Source: Gammaproteobacteria bacterium (lineage in GTDB: Bacteria > Pseudomonadota > Gammaproteobacteria > DSM-16500). From it: a DNA stretch of 64,000 nt. The stretch lies in the NCBI GenBank assembly GCA_021324305.1, contig JAJPJI010000024.1:1-64000 (forward strand), given 5' to 3'. The translations under genes were made by a program, and so were the position numbers. The notes beneath the pieces are model-generated. The model ran no database searches and was not told the DNA's origin. It worked only from the letters and a program-made list of their open reading frames with translations. Of the stretch, positions 52,968 to 61,585 are shown one piece after another (the stretch's first letter is position 1; each line of letters starts with the position of its first letter).

Positions 52968-54157
52968 GCGACCTTTTCATTTTTTATCATCCGCTCTTCG
53001 AAAGCGGCGATGACGGGCAGTTTCTTGCCTTCAAGAACGGTTAGAAATGCTCCGCCGCCAGTTGAGATGTAATCAATTTTGTCATTGATATGGTATTTTT
53101 CGATTGCGGCAAGTGTATCACCACCGCCAGCGACTTTAAATGCCTTGCTGTCGGCTATTGCTTTCGCAATGGCTTGTGTGCCCTTGGAAAACTCTTCGAT
53201 TTCAAAAGCACCGATAGGTCCGTTCCAGAGAATGGTTTTTGCTTTTTTGATGATGCTGATAAAGTTCTTGATTGTATCAGGCCCTACATCAAAGATTTTT
53301 TCATTGTCATCAATCTGTGAAACAAGGCGCACGTAGGATTCTGCATCCTCCGCAAAGCGTTCAGCGACAATAACATCGACTGGCAGAGGAATTTCTGCCT
53401 TGCGCTGCTTGGCTTCAATCGTCAGGCGTTCAGCTTCATCAATCAGATCCGGCTCATATAATGACTTGCCGACTGTATAACCCTCGGCAGCCAGGAAGGT
53501 ATTGGCAATGCCACCGCCGATTATGAGGGCATCTACCTTCTTGACCAACGAATCCAGCAGGGCCAGTTTTGTTGAAACCTTTGATCCGCCAACGATTGCC
53601 ACAACTGGATGGGCGGGCTTGTCCATTATTTTGCTGAGAGCTTCAAGCTCTGACATCATCAGGGGACCTGTGGCTGCTTCCTTAGCATATTTAATGATCC
53701 CGCATGTGGAGGACTCGGCGCGATGGGAAGTAGCGAAGGCATCCATTATGAAGACATCGCATAATGCGGCCATTTTCTTCGATAGTTCAACATTGTTATC
53801 GGTTTCGCCATGATTAAAGCGTACATTTTCCAGCAATACGATCTGGGCATCGCCCATGTTGAAGCCGTCGATCCAGTTTTGAATGAGCGGAACTTCCATT
53901 TTTAATAATTTAGACAATTCTCTTGCGACCGGTGCAAGCGAGTAAGTTTCATCAAATACACCTTCTGTCGGACGGCCTAGATGAGAAGCAAGCATTATCC
54001 TGGCTCCTGCCTTGAGGGCCTGCTTGATAGTGGGCAGCGCAGCACGAATCCGAAGATCACTCGTGACTTCTCCATTTTTGAGAGGCACATTAAAATCTTC
54101 CCGGATTAAGACTCTTTTTCCCTTTAGATCTAAGTCTGACATCTTTGGAATTGGCAT
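52964..54157 (-). CDS. pgk: Phosphoglycerate kinase
   Basis: Transfers phosphate from 1,3-bisphosphoglycerate to ADP in glycolysis. The 397-residue chain has the family pattern: KRVLIREDFNVPLKNGEV (substrate Arg, Asp, Asn), LASHLGRPTEG, VRFNHGE, VAIVGGSKVSTKL, ILWNGPIGAFE and VAGGGDTLAAIEK near the nucleotide. A run of Thr/Gly at STGGGAFL closes the active site. GGAG precedes the ATG. It is the upstream partner of pyk; gap, often part of such clusters, is not in the window. Confidence 0.97.
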   Translation of the reverse strand: MPIPKMSDLDLKGKRVLIREDFNVPLKNGEVTSDLRIRAALPTIKQALKAGARIMLASHLGRPTEGVFDETYSLAPVARELSKLLKMEVPLIQNWIDGFNMGDAQIVLLENVRFNHGETDNNVELSKKMAALCDVFIMDAFATSHRAESSTCGIIKYAKEAATGPLMMSELEALSKIMDKPAHPVVAIVGGSKVSTKLALLDSLVKKVDALIIGGGIANTFLAAEGYTVGKSLYEPDLIDEAERLTIEAKQRKAEIPLPVDVIVAERFAEDAESYVRLVSQIDDNEKIFDVGPDTIKNFISIIKKAKTILWNGPIGAFEIEEFSKGTQAIAKAIADSKAFKVAGGGDTLAAIEKYHINDKIDYISTGGGAFLTVLEGKKLPVIAAFEERMIKNEKVA

Positions 54158-54354
54158 TCACTGCTCCTTTAAGTAACAACGTATTGATGTGCTGAATTTA
54201 TTGCATAACTGACTGAAAAACAATAGTGTGGAATACTGATGGGCATTCTCCTGTTTGCAGTAAATTCGTCCAACTCGCAAATTGTCTGGCATAAGACCGG
54301 GGCGCTGAGTGGATAGCGATACACAACGACACCAAAATATATACTGGATTTTCA

Positions 54355-55512
54355 ATGGCTTTGCGACCGATTGAGCGTTTTTTACAATTAGAGTCTGCCA
54401 GTGGCATTATTCTGTTCATGATGGCAGTTTTGGCAATTTTATGGGCAAATTCACCGCTTGCATTTATTCACGAGCGTTTTGTAAATGCTCTATTATTTGT
54501 CACCAATGATGGATTAATGGCTGTCTTTTTCGTTGCAGTAGGGCTGGAGTTGAAACGCGGTTTTCTGGAGGGCCAGCTCTCACATTACTCTCAAATAATA
54601 TTGCCTCTTATGGCAGCTGTCGGGGGCATGATGATGCCTGCCTTGCTCTATCTATGCATAAACAGGCAAAGCCCAGCCACCATTCAAGGCTGGGCGACAC
54701 CAGTGGCGACTGATATCGCATTCGCACTCGGGGTATTATCATTATTTGGAAAGCGGGTACCTTCCGCGCTCAAAATGTTTTTACTGGCCCTGGCTATTTT
54801 CGATGATCTGGGTGCCATTATTATAATCGGACTGTTTTATACTTCCGGGATTGCCTTTCAATATCTGGTGCTTTCAGCAGTTGTCATTCTGGCCCTGCTG
54901 TTTCTCAACTACCGGTCGGTTCAATCGCTGAAACCCTATCTGGTCCTGGGTGTATTGCTATGGCTATGCATACTTAAAGCTGGCATTCATCCTACCATTG
55001 CCGGTGTCTTGTTCGCGCTGACTGTTCCGGATATTCCCCTGACACAACGATCTCCACTAAATCGTCTGGAAAATGCATTGCATCCGTGGGTGGCCTATCT
55101 CATCATGCCGTTGTTCGCATTGACGAATGCCGGATTTTCATTGCATGAATTATCATTGGAAAACATGTCCAGCGTGGTGGTGGCAGGGATTGTTTGGGGA
55201 TTGTTTGCCGGGAAGCAAATCGGCGTATTTGGCTTTTCATGGGTATTGATCAAGCTGGGGGTGGCAAAGCTTCCAAGGAATGCATCCTGGCTTTCATTTT
55301 ATGGTGTCGCGGTATTATGCGGGATTGGTTTTACTATGAGCTTGTTTCTTGGTACCCTTTCGTTTCAAAATGATCATACTTATTTAGCGGAAGTTAGACT
55401 TGGTGTCATGATAGCTTCCATTTTATCTGGTCTTGTTGGCGCAATCATTTTGTTAGTTGCTTTTATTAAAGATGGGACGAATGTCCATGATGGGGGGATC
55501 ATCGTTGATTAA
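54355..55512 (+). CDS. nhaA: Na+/H+ antiporter NhaA
   Basis: An inner-membrane antiporter exchanging two H+ for one Na+, used for pH and sodium homeostasis. The 385 residues nearly match the 388 of E. coli. Hallmarks are the unwound helix 4 region TPVATDIAFALGVLSLFG (Asp133 equivalent) and the helix 5 pair AIFDDLGAIIIIGLFY (Asp163/164 equivalents). GGA lies 7 nt before the ATG. Its 3' end overlaps the phosphatidylcholine-synthase-like gene by up to 32 nt, depending on that gene's start. Confidence 0.96.
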   Translation: MALRPIERFLQLESASGIILFMMAVLAILWANSPLAFIHERFVNALLFVTNDGLMAVFFVAVGLELKRGFLEGQLSHYSQIILPLMAAVGGMMMPALLYLCINRQSPATIQGWATPVATDIAFALGVLSLFGKRVPSALKMFLLALAIFDDLGAIIIIGLFYTSGIAFQYLVLSAVVILALLFLNYRSVQSLKPYLVLGVLLWLCILKAGIHPTIAGVLFALTVPDIPLTQRSPLNRLENALHPWVAYLIMPLFALTNAGFSLHELSLENMSSVVVAGIVWGLFAGKQIGVFGFSWVLIKLGVAKLPRNASWLSFYGVAVLCGIGFTMSLFLGTLSFQNDHTYLAEVRLGVMIASILSGLVGAIILLVAFIKDGTNVHDGGIIVD

Positions 55513-56266
55513 CGATAACTCTATAAAAAAAGTGAGTTTTTTCCAGCGTCTTGCTGGTTGGTTGATTCATGCGTTCACTGCCAGCGGCGCCTGTGTCGGG
55601 TTGCTTGCGTTATTAGCCATCTATGATCACAATTTTCTGCTGGCGCTTTGGCTGATGGGTGCTGCAATCATGATCGATGCCGTTGATGGCATGTTTGCTC
55701 GCATGATCAGGATCAAGGATGCAGTGCCTGAAGTGGATGGCGCGCTGCTTGATAACATTGTCGACTTTTTTACTTACACGCTTGTGCCCTGTTTTTTTCT
55801 GCTGGTAACAAATTTATTGCCTGAATACTGGCGGATACTGTGTGTGATGGTCATCACGTTTTCTTCTGCGTACCAATTTACACAGGTAGACGCAAAGACC
55901 ATGGACCATTTTTTTAAGGGGTTCCCGAGTTATTGGAATATTGCCGTGTTTTATCTTTTCTTCTGGCAAATGACACCGATGACTAACATGATCATCCTGT
56001 TATCATGTGCACTGCTTAGTTTCGTGCCAATAAAGTATGTCTATCCCTCACGCCTGGATTATCTCACGGATAACAGGTACCTGCGGCTCAGCATGGTAGT
56101 GATTACTATTCTCTGGGGTGCGGCGACAACGGGACTGCTTTGGCTATACCCGAAATCGAATCATTTTCTGGTTGCTATTTCTGTGGGCTATTGTTTGCTC
56201 TATATCGGGATTAGCCTCTATCGAACCTGGGTTCCGCTGACATCACTAGACTTAGCGCCTGAATAA
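55481..56266 (+). CDS. pcs: Phosphatidylcholine synthase-like CDP-alcohol phosphatidyltransferase
   Basis: A membrane enzyme with about eight helices and the CDP-alcohol phosphatidyltransferase motif in the form DAVDGMFARM...DGALLDNIVDFFTY. With the N-terminal GWLIHAFTASGACVGLLALL, this matches bacterial Pcs, which condenses choline with CDP-diacylglycerol to give phosphatidylcholine. Pcs occurs in Legionella and other host-associated bacteria, using host choline. The start is uncertain: ATG 55481, 55487 or 55490, or TTG 55505, which has a GGGGGGA 7 nt upstream. All overlap the nhaA end. Confidence 0.85.
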   Translation: MSMMGGSSLINDNSIKKVSFFQRLAGWLIHAFTASGACVGLLALLAIYDHNFLLALWLMGAAIMIDAVDGMFARMIRIKDAVPEVDGALLDNIVDFFTYTLVPCFFLLVTNLLPEYWRILCVMVITFSSAYQFTQVDAKTMDHFFKGFPSYWNIAVFYLFFWQMTPMTNMIILLSCALLSFVPIKYVYPSRLDYLTDNRYLRLSMVVITILWGAATTGLLWLYPKSNHFLVAISVGYCLLYIGISLYRTWVPLTSLDLAPE

Positions 56267-56295
56267 AAGTTTACTCTTTTACAAGGTCCGTATAA

Positions 56296-57228
56296 ATGCA
56301 GAGCAAGTCTCCGCAGCGTATTTTAATTACTGGTGGCGCCGGATTCATCGGTTCTCATACCGCTGACTTGCTCTTGAGCCAGGGCAGGGAAGTTGTCGTA
56401 TTGGATAATTTGTCTACCGGCAAGCTCGAAAATCTCAATCTGCAGCACCCGGATCTGGAATTTATCGAAGGTGATGTGCTTGAGTATCCTTTTCTGGAAG
56501 AGTTGGTTACACGTTGTGACGCAGTATTGCATCTTGCCGCCATTGTTTCCGTACCTCTTTCGATTGAAAATCCGATTTACTCTTTTCAGGTCAACACACA
56601 GGGACTATTGCATGTCCTGCAGGCATCGCATGCGGCGAAGCATCCGATTCGGGTCGTCTTTGCCTCGAGTGCGGCTGTATACGGTAATTCGATGAAGCCT
56701 CCTTGCAGGGATGATGCTCGCCTGGAAAGCGAGCCGCTATCTCCTTACGCATTGCAGAAAATCCATGATGAGGATTATGCGGGTCTTTACGCTCGCATAT
56801 ATGGCATTAGTAGTCTGGCTCTCAGATATTTCAATGTCTACGGATCACGACAGGATCCATCCTCTCCCTATTCTGGTGTGATTAGCCGGTTTCTCGATGC
56901 ATACAAGCATAATACCGAGCTGACCATTTTTGGCGACGGAAAACAGTCACGTGATTTTATTCATGTCATGGATGTTGCGAGAGCAAATATGCTTGCATTA
57001 AACAGCAATTATCATGGCGCGCTAAATATTGCTACCGGCCAGCCCCACACACTTCTTGAGGTGATCGAGTATCTGCAATCGGCGGATAAGCCTGCCAGAA
57101 TCAGATTTGAGCCTGAGCGTGCCGGTGATATTAAAAATTCTTATGCTTCCACTCATCTTGCAGAGCAACAGCTAGGCTTCAAGCATGTTATCTCTCTGCG
57201 AGAGGGTATGAGAATGATGACTGGCTAG
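56296..57228 (+). CDS. NAD-dependent sugar-nucleotide epimerase/dehydratase
   Basis: An extended short-chain dehydrogenase of 310 residues: the Rossmann motif ITGGAGFIGSHTADLL, DNLSTG (NAD ribose), FASSAAVYG with the catalytic Ser, and PYALQK where Tyr-x3-Lys carries catalysis, then RYFNVYGSRQDP and the substrate region FGDGKQSRDFIHV. The pattern fits UDP-glucose/UDP-GlcNAc C4-epimerases (GalE/WbpP group). It probably supplies sugars for surface polysaccharide, fitting the LPS-core genes nearby. AAGG precedes the ATG. Confidence 0.9.
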   Translation: MQSKSPQRILITGGAGFIGSHTADLLLSQGREVVVLDNLSTGKLENLNLQHPDLEFIEGDVLEYPFLEELVTRCDAVLHLAAIVSVPLSIENPIYSFQVNTQGLLHVLQASHAAKHPIRVVFASSAAVYGNSMKPPCRDDARLESEPLSPYALQKIHDEDYAGLYARIYGISSLALRYFNVYGSRQDPSSPYSGVISRFLDAYKHNTELTIFGDGKQSRDFIHVMDVARANMLALNSNYHGALNIATGQPHTLLEVIEYLQSADKPARIRFEPERAGDIKNSYASTHLAEQQLGFKHVISLREGMRMMTG

Positions 57229-57239
57229 TCATTAATCAT

Positions 57240-57716
57240 TCATTGTTGTATCCCAAACCATCCGCCGGTGTCACCGCCTGCCCAGCATTGATTATTTGTA
57301 CAGGTACTGATTTTTGCGCACTGGACATTAAATGCGTCTTCCTTGCTGATGTCTTTATTCTCATAACCTGTGGGGACACAGATTCTGTTCTTATAAGAGC
57401 CAGCGACACGGACCTGACCGTTAACAAAAATATTGCTGCCGACAGAGTAAATGCCATTCTCCTTGTTACGTGAATAGCAGGCGATATAGCAGCCAGGGTT
57501 TTTCTTGTAATCATTATTGGTGGGTAATGTTTTTTGTACAAAACCAGGCATGGGGTGATTAATGACAACAGAACCATTGGTGAAAACAGTATAATTATCC
57601 GGAAGCAGGGTTTGATCAGCGCCGGAAGATAACGATCCTGATGCTGGTTGAGCCAGCGAGGCAACGGGGAGAAGGGCTGCTATGACAAAGCTGCTGATCC
57701 TGATTTTGTTTATCAT
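57240..57716 (-). CDS. Secreted Cys-rich hypothetical protein
   Basis: A 158-residue protein with a signal peptide (INKIRISSFVIAALLPVASLA) and six cysteines in the mature part (GCYIAC, RICVP, VQCAKISTCTNNQC), likely forming disulfides. The C-terminus is Gly/Trp-rich (CWAGGDTGGWFGIQQ). I do not recognise a family. AGGAG-like purines (GAGGAGACC) lie upstream of the ATG. A second frame covering the same DNA (57236-57664) is less plausible because it lacks a signal peptide and a ribosome site. Confidence 0.65.
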   Translation of the reverse strand: MINKIRISSFVIAALLPVASLAQPASGSLSSGADQTLLPDNYTVFTNGSVVINHPMPGFVQKTLPTNNDYKKNPGCYIACYSRNKENGIYSVGSNIFVNGQVRVAGSYKNRICVPTGYENKDISKEDAFNVQCAKISTCTNNQCWAGGDTGGWFGIQQ

Positions 57717-58040
57717 GATAGGTCTCCTCTTTTTGGTGTATTTTTATAATCATGATTATCACTGGTGCTTGTTTAGCTATTATACCATTATGAGGCAGGA
57801 AAGGCTGTTATTGACGATACCGGGGATTATCATGACAAATAAAATTGATATTAATCAATAGGTTAATTTTTTAATCCCGGTGTTGTTGCGTAAATCTCGA
57901 CCTGATGAGATGGAGAATCAGGAGATGTCAGGGGTTCCATTTCTGCAGAATTAATCATCAACATATCCACTAATCCTGCCAAATCAGTTATCATTGGCGC
58001 CATTAACGATCATGGCTTGTCGATACGCTGGAGAAACATG
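57717..58040. other. Intergenic region, 324 nt, with a weak small ORF
   Basis: Holds an imperfect inverted repeat (ACCGGGGATTA at 57819 with TAATCCCGGT at 57872). There is also a 46-codon minus-strand frame (58003 to 57863; PLTSPDSPSHQVEIYATTPG) that reads like protein but has no strong ribosome site. Neither is secure. Confidence 0.3.
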
Positions 58041-58256
58041 ATGCCAAAACACGAGAGGGTTGAAGCCCAGGCTTGCACCAAGCTGCAATACGAACTGACA
58101 TATGCGGATTTACCACTTTCATGTCCGCCGGGTGACACGCGCGTCTGGGATGCGCATCCTCGCGTTTATTTGCCGATAGAAGAAGTTGGCCAGGTAGTAT
58201 GTCCATACTGCGGTGCCAGGTATGTGTTAAAAGATTTTATTCCGCCAGAGAAATAA
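58041..58256 (+). CDS. zf-CHCC zinc-finger protein (NDUFS6-like)
   Basis: A 71-residue protein with the zf-CHCC pattern: SCPPGDTRVWDAHPRVYLP, then VVCPYCGARYVLK. The zinc ligands are Cys, His, Cys, Cys as in the mitochondrial complex I subunit NDUFS6. In gammaproteobacteria small proteins of this type are often encoded next to LPS heptosyltransferase genes, as here. Their function is not established. ATG 58041 has GGAG at 7 nt; the frame is open to a TTG at 58017. Confidence 0.85.
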   Translation: MPKHERVEAQACTKLQYELTYADLPLSCPPGDTRVWDAHPRVYLPIEEVGQVVCPYCGARYVLKDFIPPEK

Positions 58257-58270
58257 TCATTTTGTCGTCT

Positions 58271-59293
58271 ATGTCACAAAAGATTTTAGTCATAGGTCCA
58301 GCCTGGATTGGGGACATGGTGATGGCGCAAAGCCTGTTTAAGCTTTTAAAACAGCGCGACCCGTCAGTTATCATCGATGTTCTTGCGCCTGCCTGGACGT
58401 TTTCACTTCTTAAATGTATGCCGGAAGTGACAAACGCGATTGAAATGCCTCTGACACATGGCGAAGTTAAAATCCGCGCCCGCTACCGGCTCGCAAAACA
58501 GTTACGCGAGAATAATTATGATCAGGCCATTGTGCTGCAGAACTCATTCAAGTCGGCTCTGGTTCCATGGTTTGCAAGAATACCAATTCGTACCGGCTGG
58601 CTGGGCGAGTGTCGGCATGTACTCCTGAATGATGTCAGGCGGCTGGATAAAAAGCGTTATCCGCTGATGATAGAACAATTCATGGCACTTGGTTTGCAAG
58701 CTGGCGCAGTGTTACCTGCAACCTATCCCTATCCAGAGTTCAAGGTCGCCAAGGCGTCACAGGATGCCACACTCGCCAAACTCAAACCTGTCTGGCGCGG
58801 ACGTCCGGTATTGGCCATGGGGGTGGGAGCGGCGTTTGGACCGGCGAAGCGCTGGCCGGAAGATTATTTCGCGCAAGTAGCCAGTCACAAGCTGGCGGAA
58901 GGCTGGGATATCTGGTTATTTGGCTCAAAGGATGATCGCGCTATCACAGAGAAAATCATGCAGCTGACCGACAATCAATGTGAAGACCTTTCTGGACGGA
59001 CTGAGCTTTTTGAGACAATCGATTTACTTTCCTTGACATCCGGCGTGGTGACCAATGACTCCGGACTGATGCATATGGCAGCGGCGCTCAGAAAACCGCT
59101 TATTGCGATCTATGGCTCAACCAGTCCTGCCTTTACGCCTCCCTTGTCTGACGATGCGAAGGTTTTCAAGCTTGATCTGGATTGCCAGCCGTGTTTTCAA
59201 CGAGTCTGTCCATTAGGGCATCATCGCTGTATGCGGGAATTGACGCCGGATCGTATATTGTCTGTCATGCAAACCTGGACCATCAAAACGTGA
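58271..59293 (+). CDS. waaF: ADP-heptose:LPS heptosyltransferase II
   Basis: A GT9-family enzyme adding the second heptose to the LPS inner core. The 340 residues show KILVIGPAWIGDMVMAQSLFK, LQNSFKSALVPWFARIPIRTGW, MGVGAAFGPAKRWPEDYFA (the heptosyltransferase II signature GAEFGPAKRWP) and VVTNDSGLMHMAAAL (nucleotide sugar). A longer frame starts at 58199, inside the preceding gene; ATG 58271 gives the expected N-terminus, although its ribosome site is weak. waaC follows 82 nt downstream. Confidence 0.94.
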   Translation: MSQKILVIGPAWIGDMVMAQSLFKLLKQRDPSVIIDVLAPAWTFSLLKCMPEVTNAIEMPLTHGEVKIRARYRLAKQLRENNYDQAIVLQNSFKSALVPWFARIPIRTGWLGECRHVLLNDVRRLDKKRYPLMIEQFMALGLQAGAVLPATYPYPEFKVAKASQDATLAKLKPVWRGRPVLAMGVGAAFGPAKRWPEDYFAQVASHKLAEGWDIWLFGSKDDRAITEKIMQLTDNQCEDLSGRTELFETIDLLSLTSGVVTNDSGLMHMAAALRKPLIAIYGSTSPAFTPPLSDDAKVFKLDLDCQPCFQRVCPLGHHRCMRELTPDRILSVMQTWTIKT

Positions 59294-59375
59294 AAATGAG
59301 GGAGCGGATGGTTTTGTCCGCTGGCTCTTCAGGATGAAATCAATATTGAATGATTAATAATGCGGGGTTTTAGCA

Positions 59376-60401
59376 GTGCGAGTGCTTTTGATCAAAACAT
59401 CTTCGATGGGTGATATCATCCATACTCTGCCTGCGTTAACAGATGCTGGCAAGGCCATACCCGGTATCGTATTTGACTGGGCTGTCGAAGATTCTTTTAC
59501 TGATATTCCTCGCTGGCATCCGCTTGTTGACAGAGTCATACCGGTCGCGCTGCGCCGCTGGCGCAAAGGAATTTTTTCACGTGATACCCGGATTGGCTGG
59601 AAGCGTCTGCGTGAGCAGTTACATGCGCATCAATACGATTATATTCTCGATGCGCAAGGATTGGTGAAGAGTGCCTTTCTTGCTTTTTTTGCCAAAGGGA
59701 AACGGGTTGGCCTCGACTGGGCGTCTGCGCGTGAGCCGCTGGCCTCGCTCGCCTATCAGCACAAGTGCTCGGTGAATTTTTATCAGCATGCGATTGTGCG
59801 TATGCGCAGCCTGTTTAGCCTGGCACTTGGTTACACTCTTCCCGCCGGCCAGCCTGATTTTGGTCTCGATCATCAATCATTGTCACGGCAGGGCGCTAGC
59901 GAAAAATACATCGTGTTTTTGCATGGCACGACCTGGATGACAAAGCAATGGCCGGAATCTTACTGGATACAGTTAGCGAAGCTGGCTGGTCAATCCGGTT
60001 ACCGGATAAAAATCAGTGGCAATAATGCAGAAGAAATGGAGAAAGCAACCCGCATCGGCAATCAAAATCCATTTGTAGATGTGCTGCCGCGGCTTGATAT
60101 CCAGGGGATGGCTGCGCTACTGGCGAATGCACAGGCGGCGGTTGCGGTTGATACGGGATTAGGCCATCTTGCTGCTGCACTCGACATCCCGACGGTCTCT
60201 ATCTATGGCCCAACCAATCCAGAATATACGGGAGCTTTAGGAAAATCATCGATTCATCTTGCTGCGAACTTTTCCTGTTCGCCATGCCTCAGCCGTGAAT
60301 GCAAATTCCGGGAAGCCGCGACAGTGAGTCCAGCGTGTTATTCAACGATACCGCCAGCACCTGTATGGGATGCGGTACAAAAATTGTTACTGACCAGGTA
60401 A
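59376..60401 (+). CDS. waaC: ADP-heptose:LPS heptosyltransferase I
   Basis: A GT9-family enzyme adding the first L-glycero-D-manno-heptose to Kdo. The 341 residues begin MRVLLIKTSSMGDIIHTLPALTDA, the hallmark of WaaC, with DWAVEDSFTDIPRWHPLVDRVIPV, the AQGLVKSAF segment and the nucleotide-sugar site AVDTGLGHLAAALDIPTVSIYG. The start is GTG 59376 with GGGG about 8 nt upstream. Together with waaF and the epimerase it forms an LPS-core region on the plus strand. Confidence 0.95.
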   Translation: MRVLLIKTSSMGDIIHTLPALTDAGKAIPGIVFDWAVEDSFTDIPRWHPLVDRVIPVALRRWRKGIFSRDTRIGWKRLREQLHAHQYDYILDAQGLVKSAFLAFFAKGKRVGLDWASAREPLASLAYQHKCSVNFYQHAIVRMRSLFSLALGYTLPAGQPDFGLDHQSLSRQGASEKYIVFLHGTTWMTKQWPESYWIQLAKLAGQSGYRIKISGNNAEEMEKATRIGNQNPFVDVLPRLDIQGMAALLANAQAAVAVDTGLGHLAAALDIPTVSIYGPTNPEYTGALGKSSIHLAANFSCSPCLSRECKFREAATVSPACYSTIPPAPVWDAVQKLLLTR

Positions 60402-60529
60402 AGCCTGTCTCAAGAATTCTCTTCGACATTCATACTGTGTTGCTGTCAACGCTGTGCTGCTTGAATCACACGCGTCTTGTCTTAACATGACATCATCATT
60501 GTTGAGACAGTTCTGCTCTCAGCCTGTTT

Positions 60530-61327
60530 CTAAAGCTGGTCATCAATGCACTCGCCTGTGGAATTCGTCGCGTTGCAGCGCACCGCTGGTGCTTTGGCTA
60601 TTTCTTCATCGCTGTCGGCGCCAATGTTATGCACTGCGACGTGTCTTTTATCCAGCTGCAAGTCACAATCAGAGGGGTAAGAAGTTATCTGGATACGGCT
60701 ATTCTCCCTGATGCCTTCATTAGTGAGGTTGGCAGCGATAGGGAAATAATCACCATAGCCAACATAGTTTAACTTGCGCAGATCATTGTCCTGAAATTTA
60801 AAATTATTGATGCCCGCATTCCAAAGATAGGCGGCTACTTTTTGCGCCCGGCGTTCGGATAATTTTTGCTCCCAGCGTGCGCAGTAAAAGCCGCTCGTAT
60901 TGCCGGAGATAATGATGTTGTTGTTGGGCGAGCGTGCCAAAACGGCTACCGTGCTGTCAAGTATGGGTCTGGCTTGAGGCAGGAATTCATCGGTATTGGG
61001 TTCAAAAAGCTTGTCGCTGGGGATGTATATTCCAGTGATGTCTCCCAGCTTGTAAACCTTGCCTCCGCCCTGGATAATGCCGCCGGAATCATAGCGTAGT
61101 GTTGTAACATAATAACCAACCGCGCCGCCCGCGATTGCTCCCAATCCGATGTAGGGTTTGGTGCCGCCAAGCGCTGCTACGGCGCCGCCGCCGGCTGCGG
61201 CGCCCAGGACTGCGCCTATTGGTTTACCAGTCTCGTGATTATCAGTAACAAAGGGATTATATGAACAGCCAGCAAGTAGCGGCAGGGATACAACCAACGC
61301 TCCGATGATTTTAGCTTTCCTTTTCAT
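60530..61327 (-). CDS. OmpA-like lipoprotein with glycine zipper
   Basis: A 265-residue outer-membrane lipoprotein: lipobox PLLAGC (Cys21), a glycine-zipper stretch (GAVLGAAAGGGAVAALGG), a strand-rich middle, then an OmpA-like peptidoglycan-binding domain (LFEPNTDEFLPQARPILDSTVAVL, SERRAQKVAAYLWNAGI, GIRENSRIQI). The region around TSGFYCARWEQ replaces the usual TDNxG pattern. I chose ATG 61327, which has GGAAAG 4 nt upstream; ATG 61339 adds four residues. Legionellales Dot/Icm systems include an OmpA-domain lipoprotein (IcmN/DotK), but this one differs in length and I do not equate them. Confidence 0.8.
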   Translation of the reverse strand: MKRKAKIIGALVVSLPLLAGCSYNPFVTDNHETGKPIGAVLGAAAGGGAVAALGGTKPYIGLGAIAGGAVGYYVTTLRYDSGGIIQGGGKVYKLGDITGIYIPSDKLFEPNTDEFLPQARPILDSTVAVLARSPNNNIIISGNTSGFYCARWEQKLSERRAQKVAAYLWNAGINNFKFQDNDLRKLNYVGYGDYFPIAANLTNEGIRENSRIQITSYPSDCDLQLDKRHVAVHNIGADSDEEIAKAPAVRCNATNSTGECIDDQL

Positions 61328-61400
61328 AGTGCTTTCCATAATGAGATTTCAACGATTATATCCTGCATGCCAGCTAAAAAAAATCGCTATCTTTGCCGGG

Positions 61401-61451
61401 GCGCGTGTTCCTGGATTGTCTTTGCAGCGAGTGCGGACAATCCAGGCGCGC
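61401..61451. repeat. Strong hairpin in the divergent intergenic region
   Basis: An 11-bp perfect stem (61410-61420 with 61436-61446) extends as GCGCG/CGCGC after a 4-nt bulge. There is no T-run. It lies between the divergent lipoprotein and ABC transporter genes, where a terminator is not expected. Confidence 0.55.
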
Positions 61452-61585
61452 ATGCATCATGTAAACGCACAATTTTATGAGTATTTCGATTTTCATGAAG
61501 CCGCTTGAGACCATGGCAAAAGCGATAACAATTAAGTAGTATAAAAATTAATTCAAAAAAGCTATTTACCCACAGGGATAACAAA

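Noticed and set aside
57236-57664. A 142-codon minus-strand frame overlapping the Cys-rich secreted protein
   Set aside because: The alternative frame at 57240-57716 has a signal peptide and a ribosome site; this one has neither.
60530-61327. The OmpA-like lipoprotein as IcmN/DotK of a Dot/Icm system
   Set aside because: Domain type agrees, but length, the middle region and the lack of other dot/icm genes nearby do not support the name.
61305-61508. A 67-codon plus-strand frame upstream of the SbmA/BacA-type gene
   Set aside because: It starts antisense inside the lipoprotein gene and crosses a strong hairpin; composition is not protein-like.
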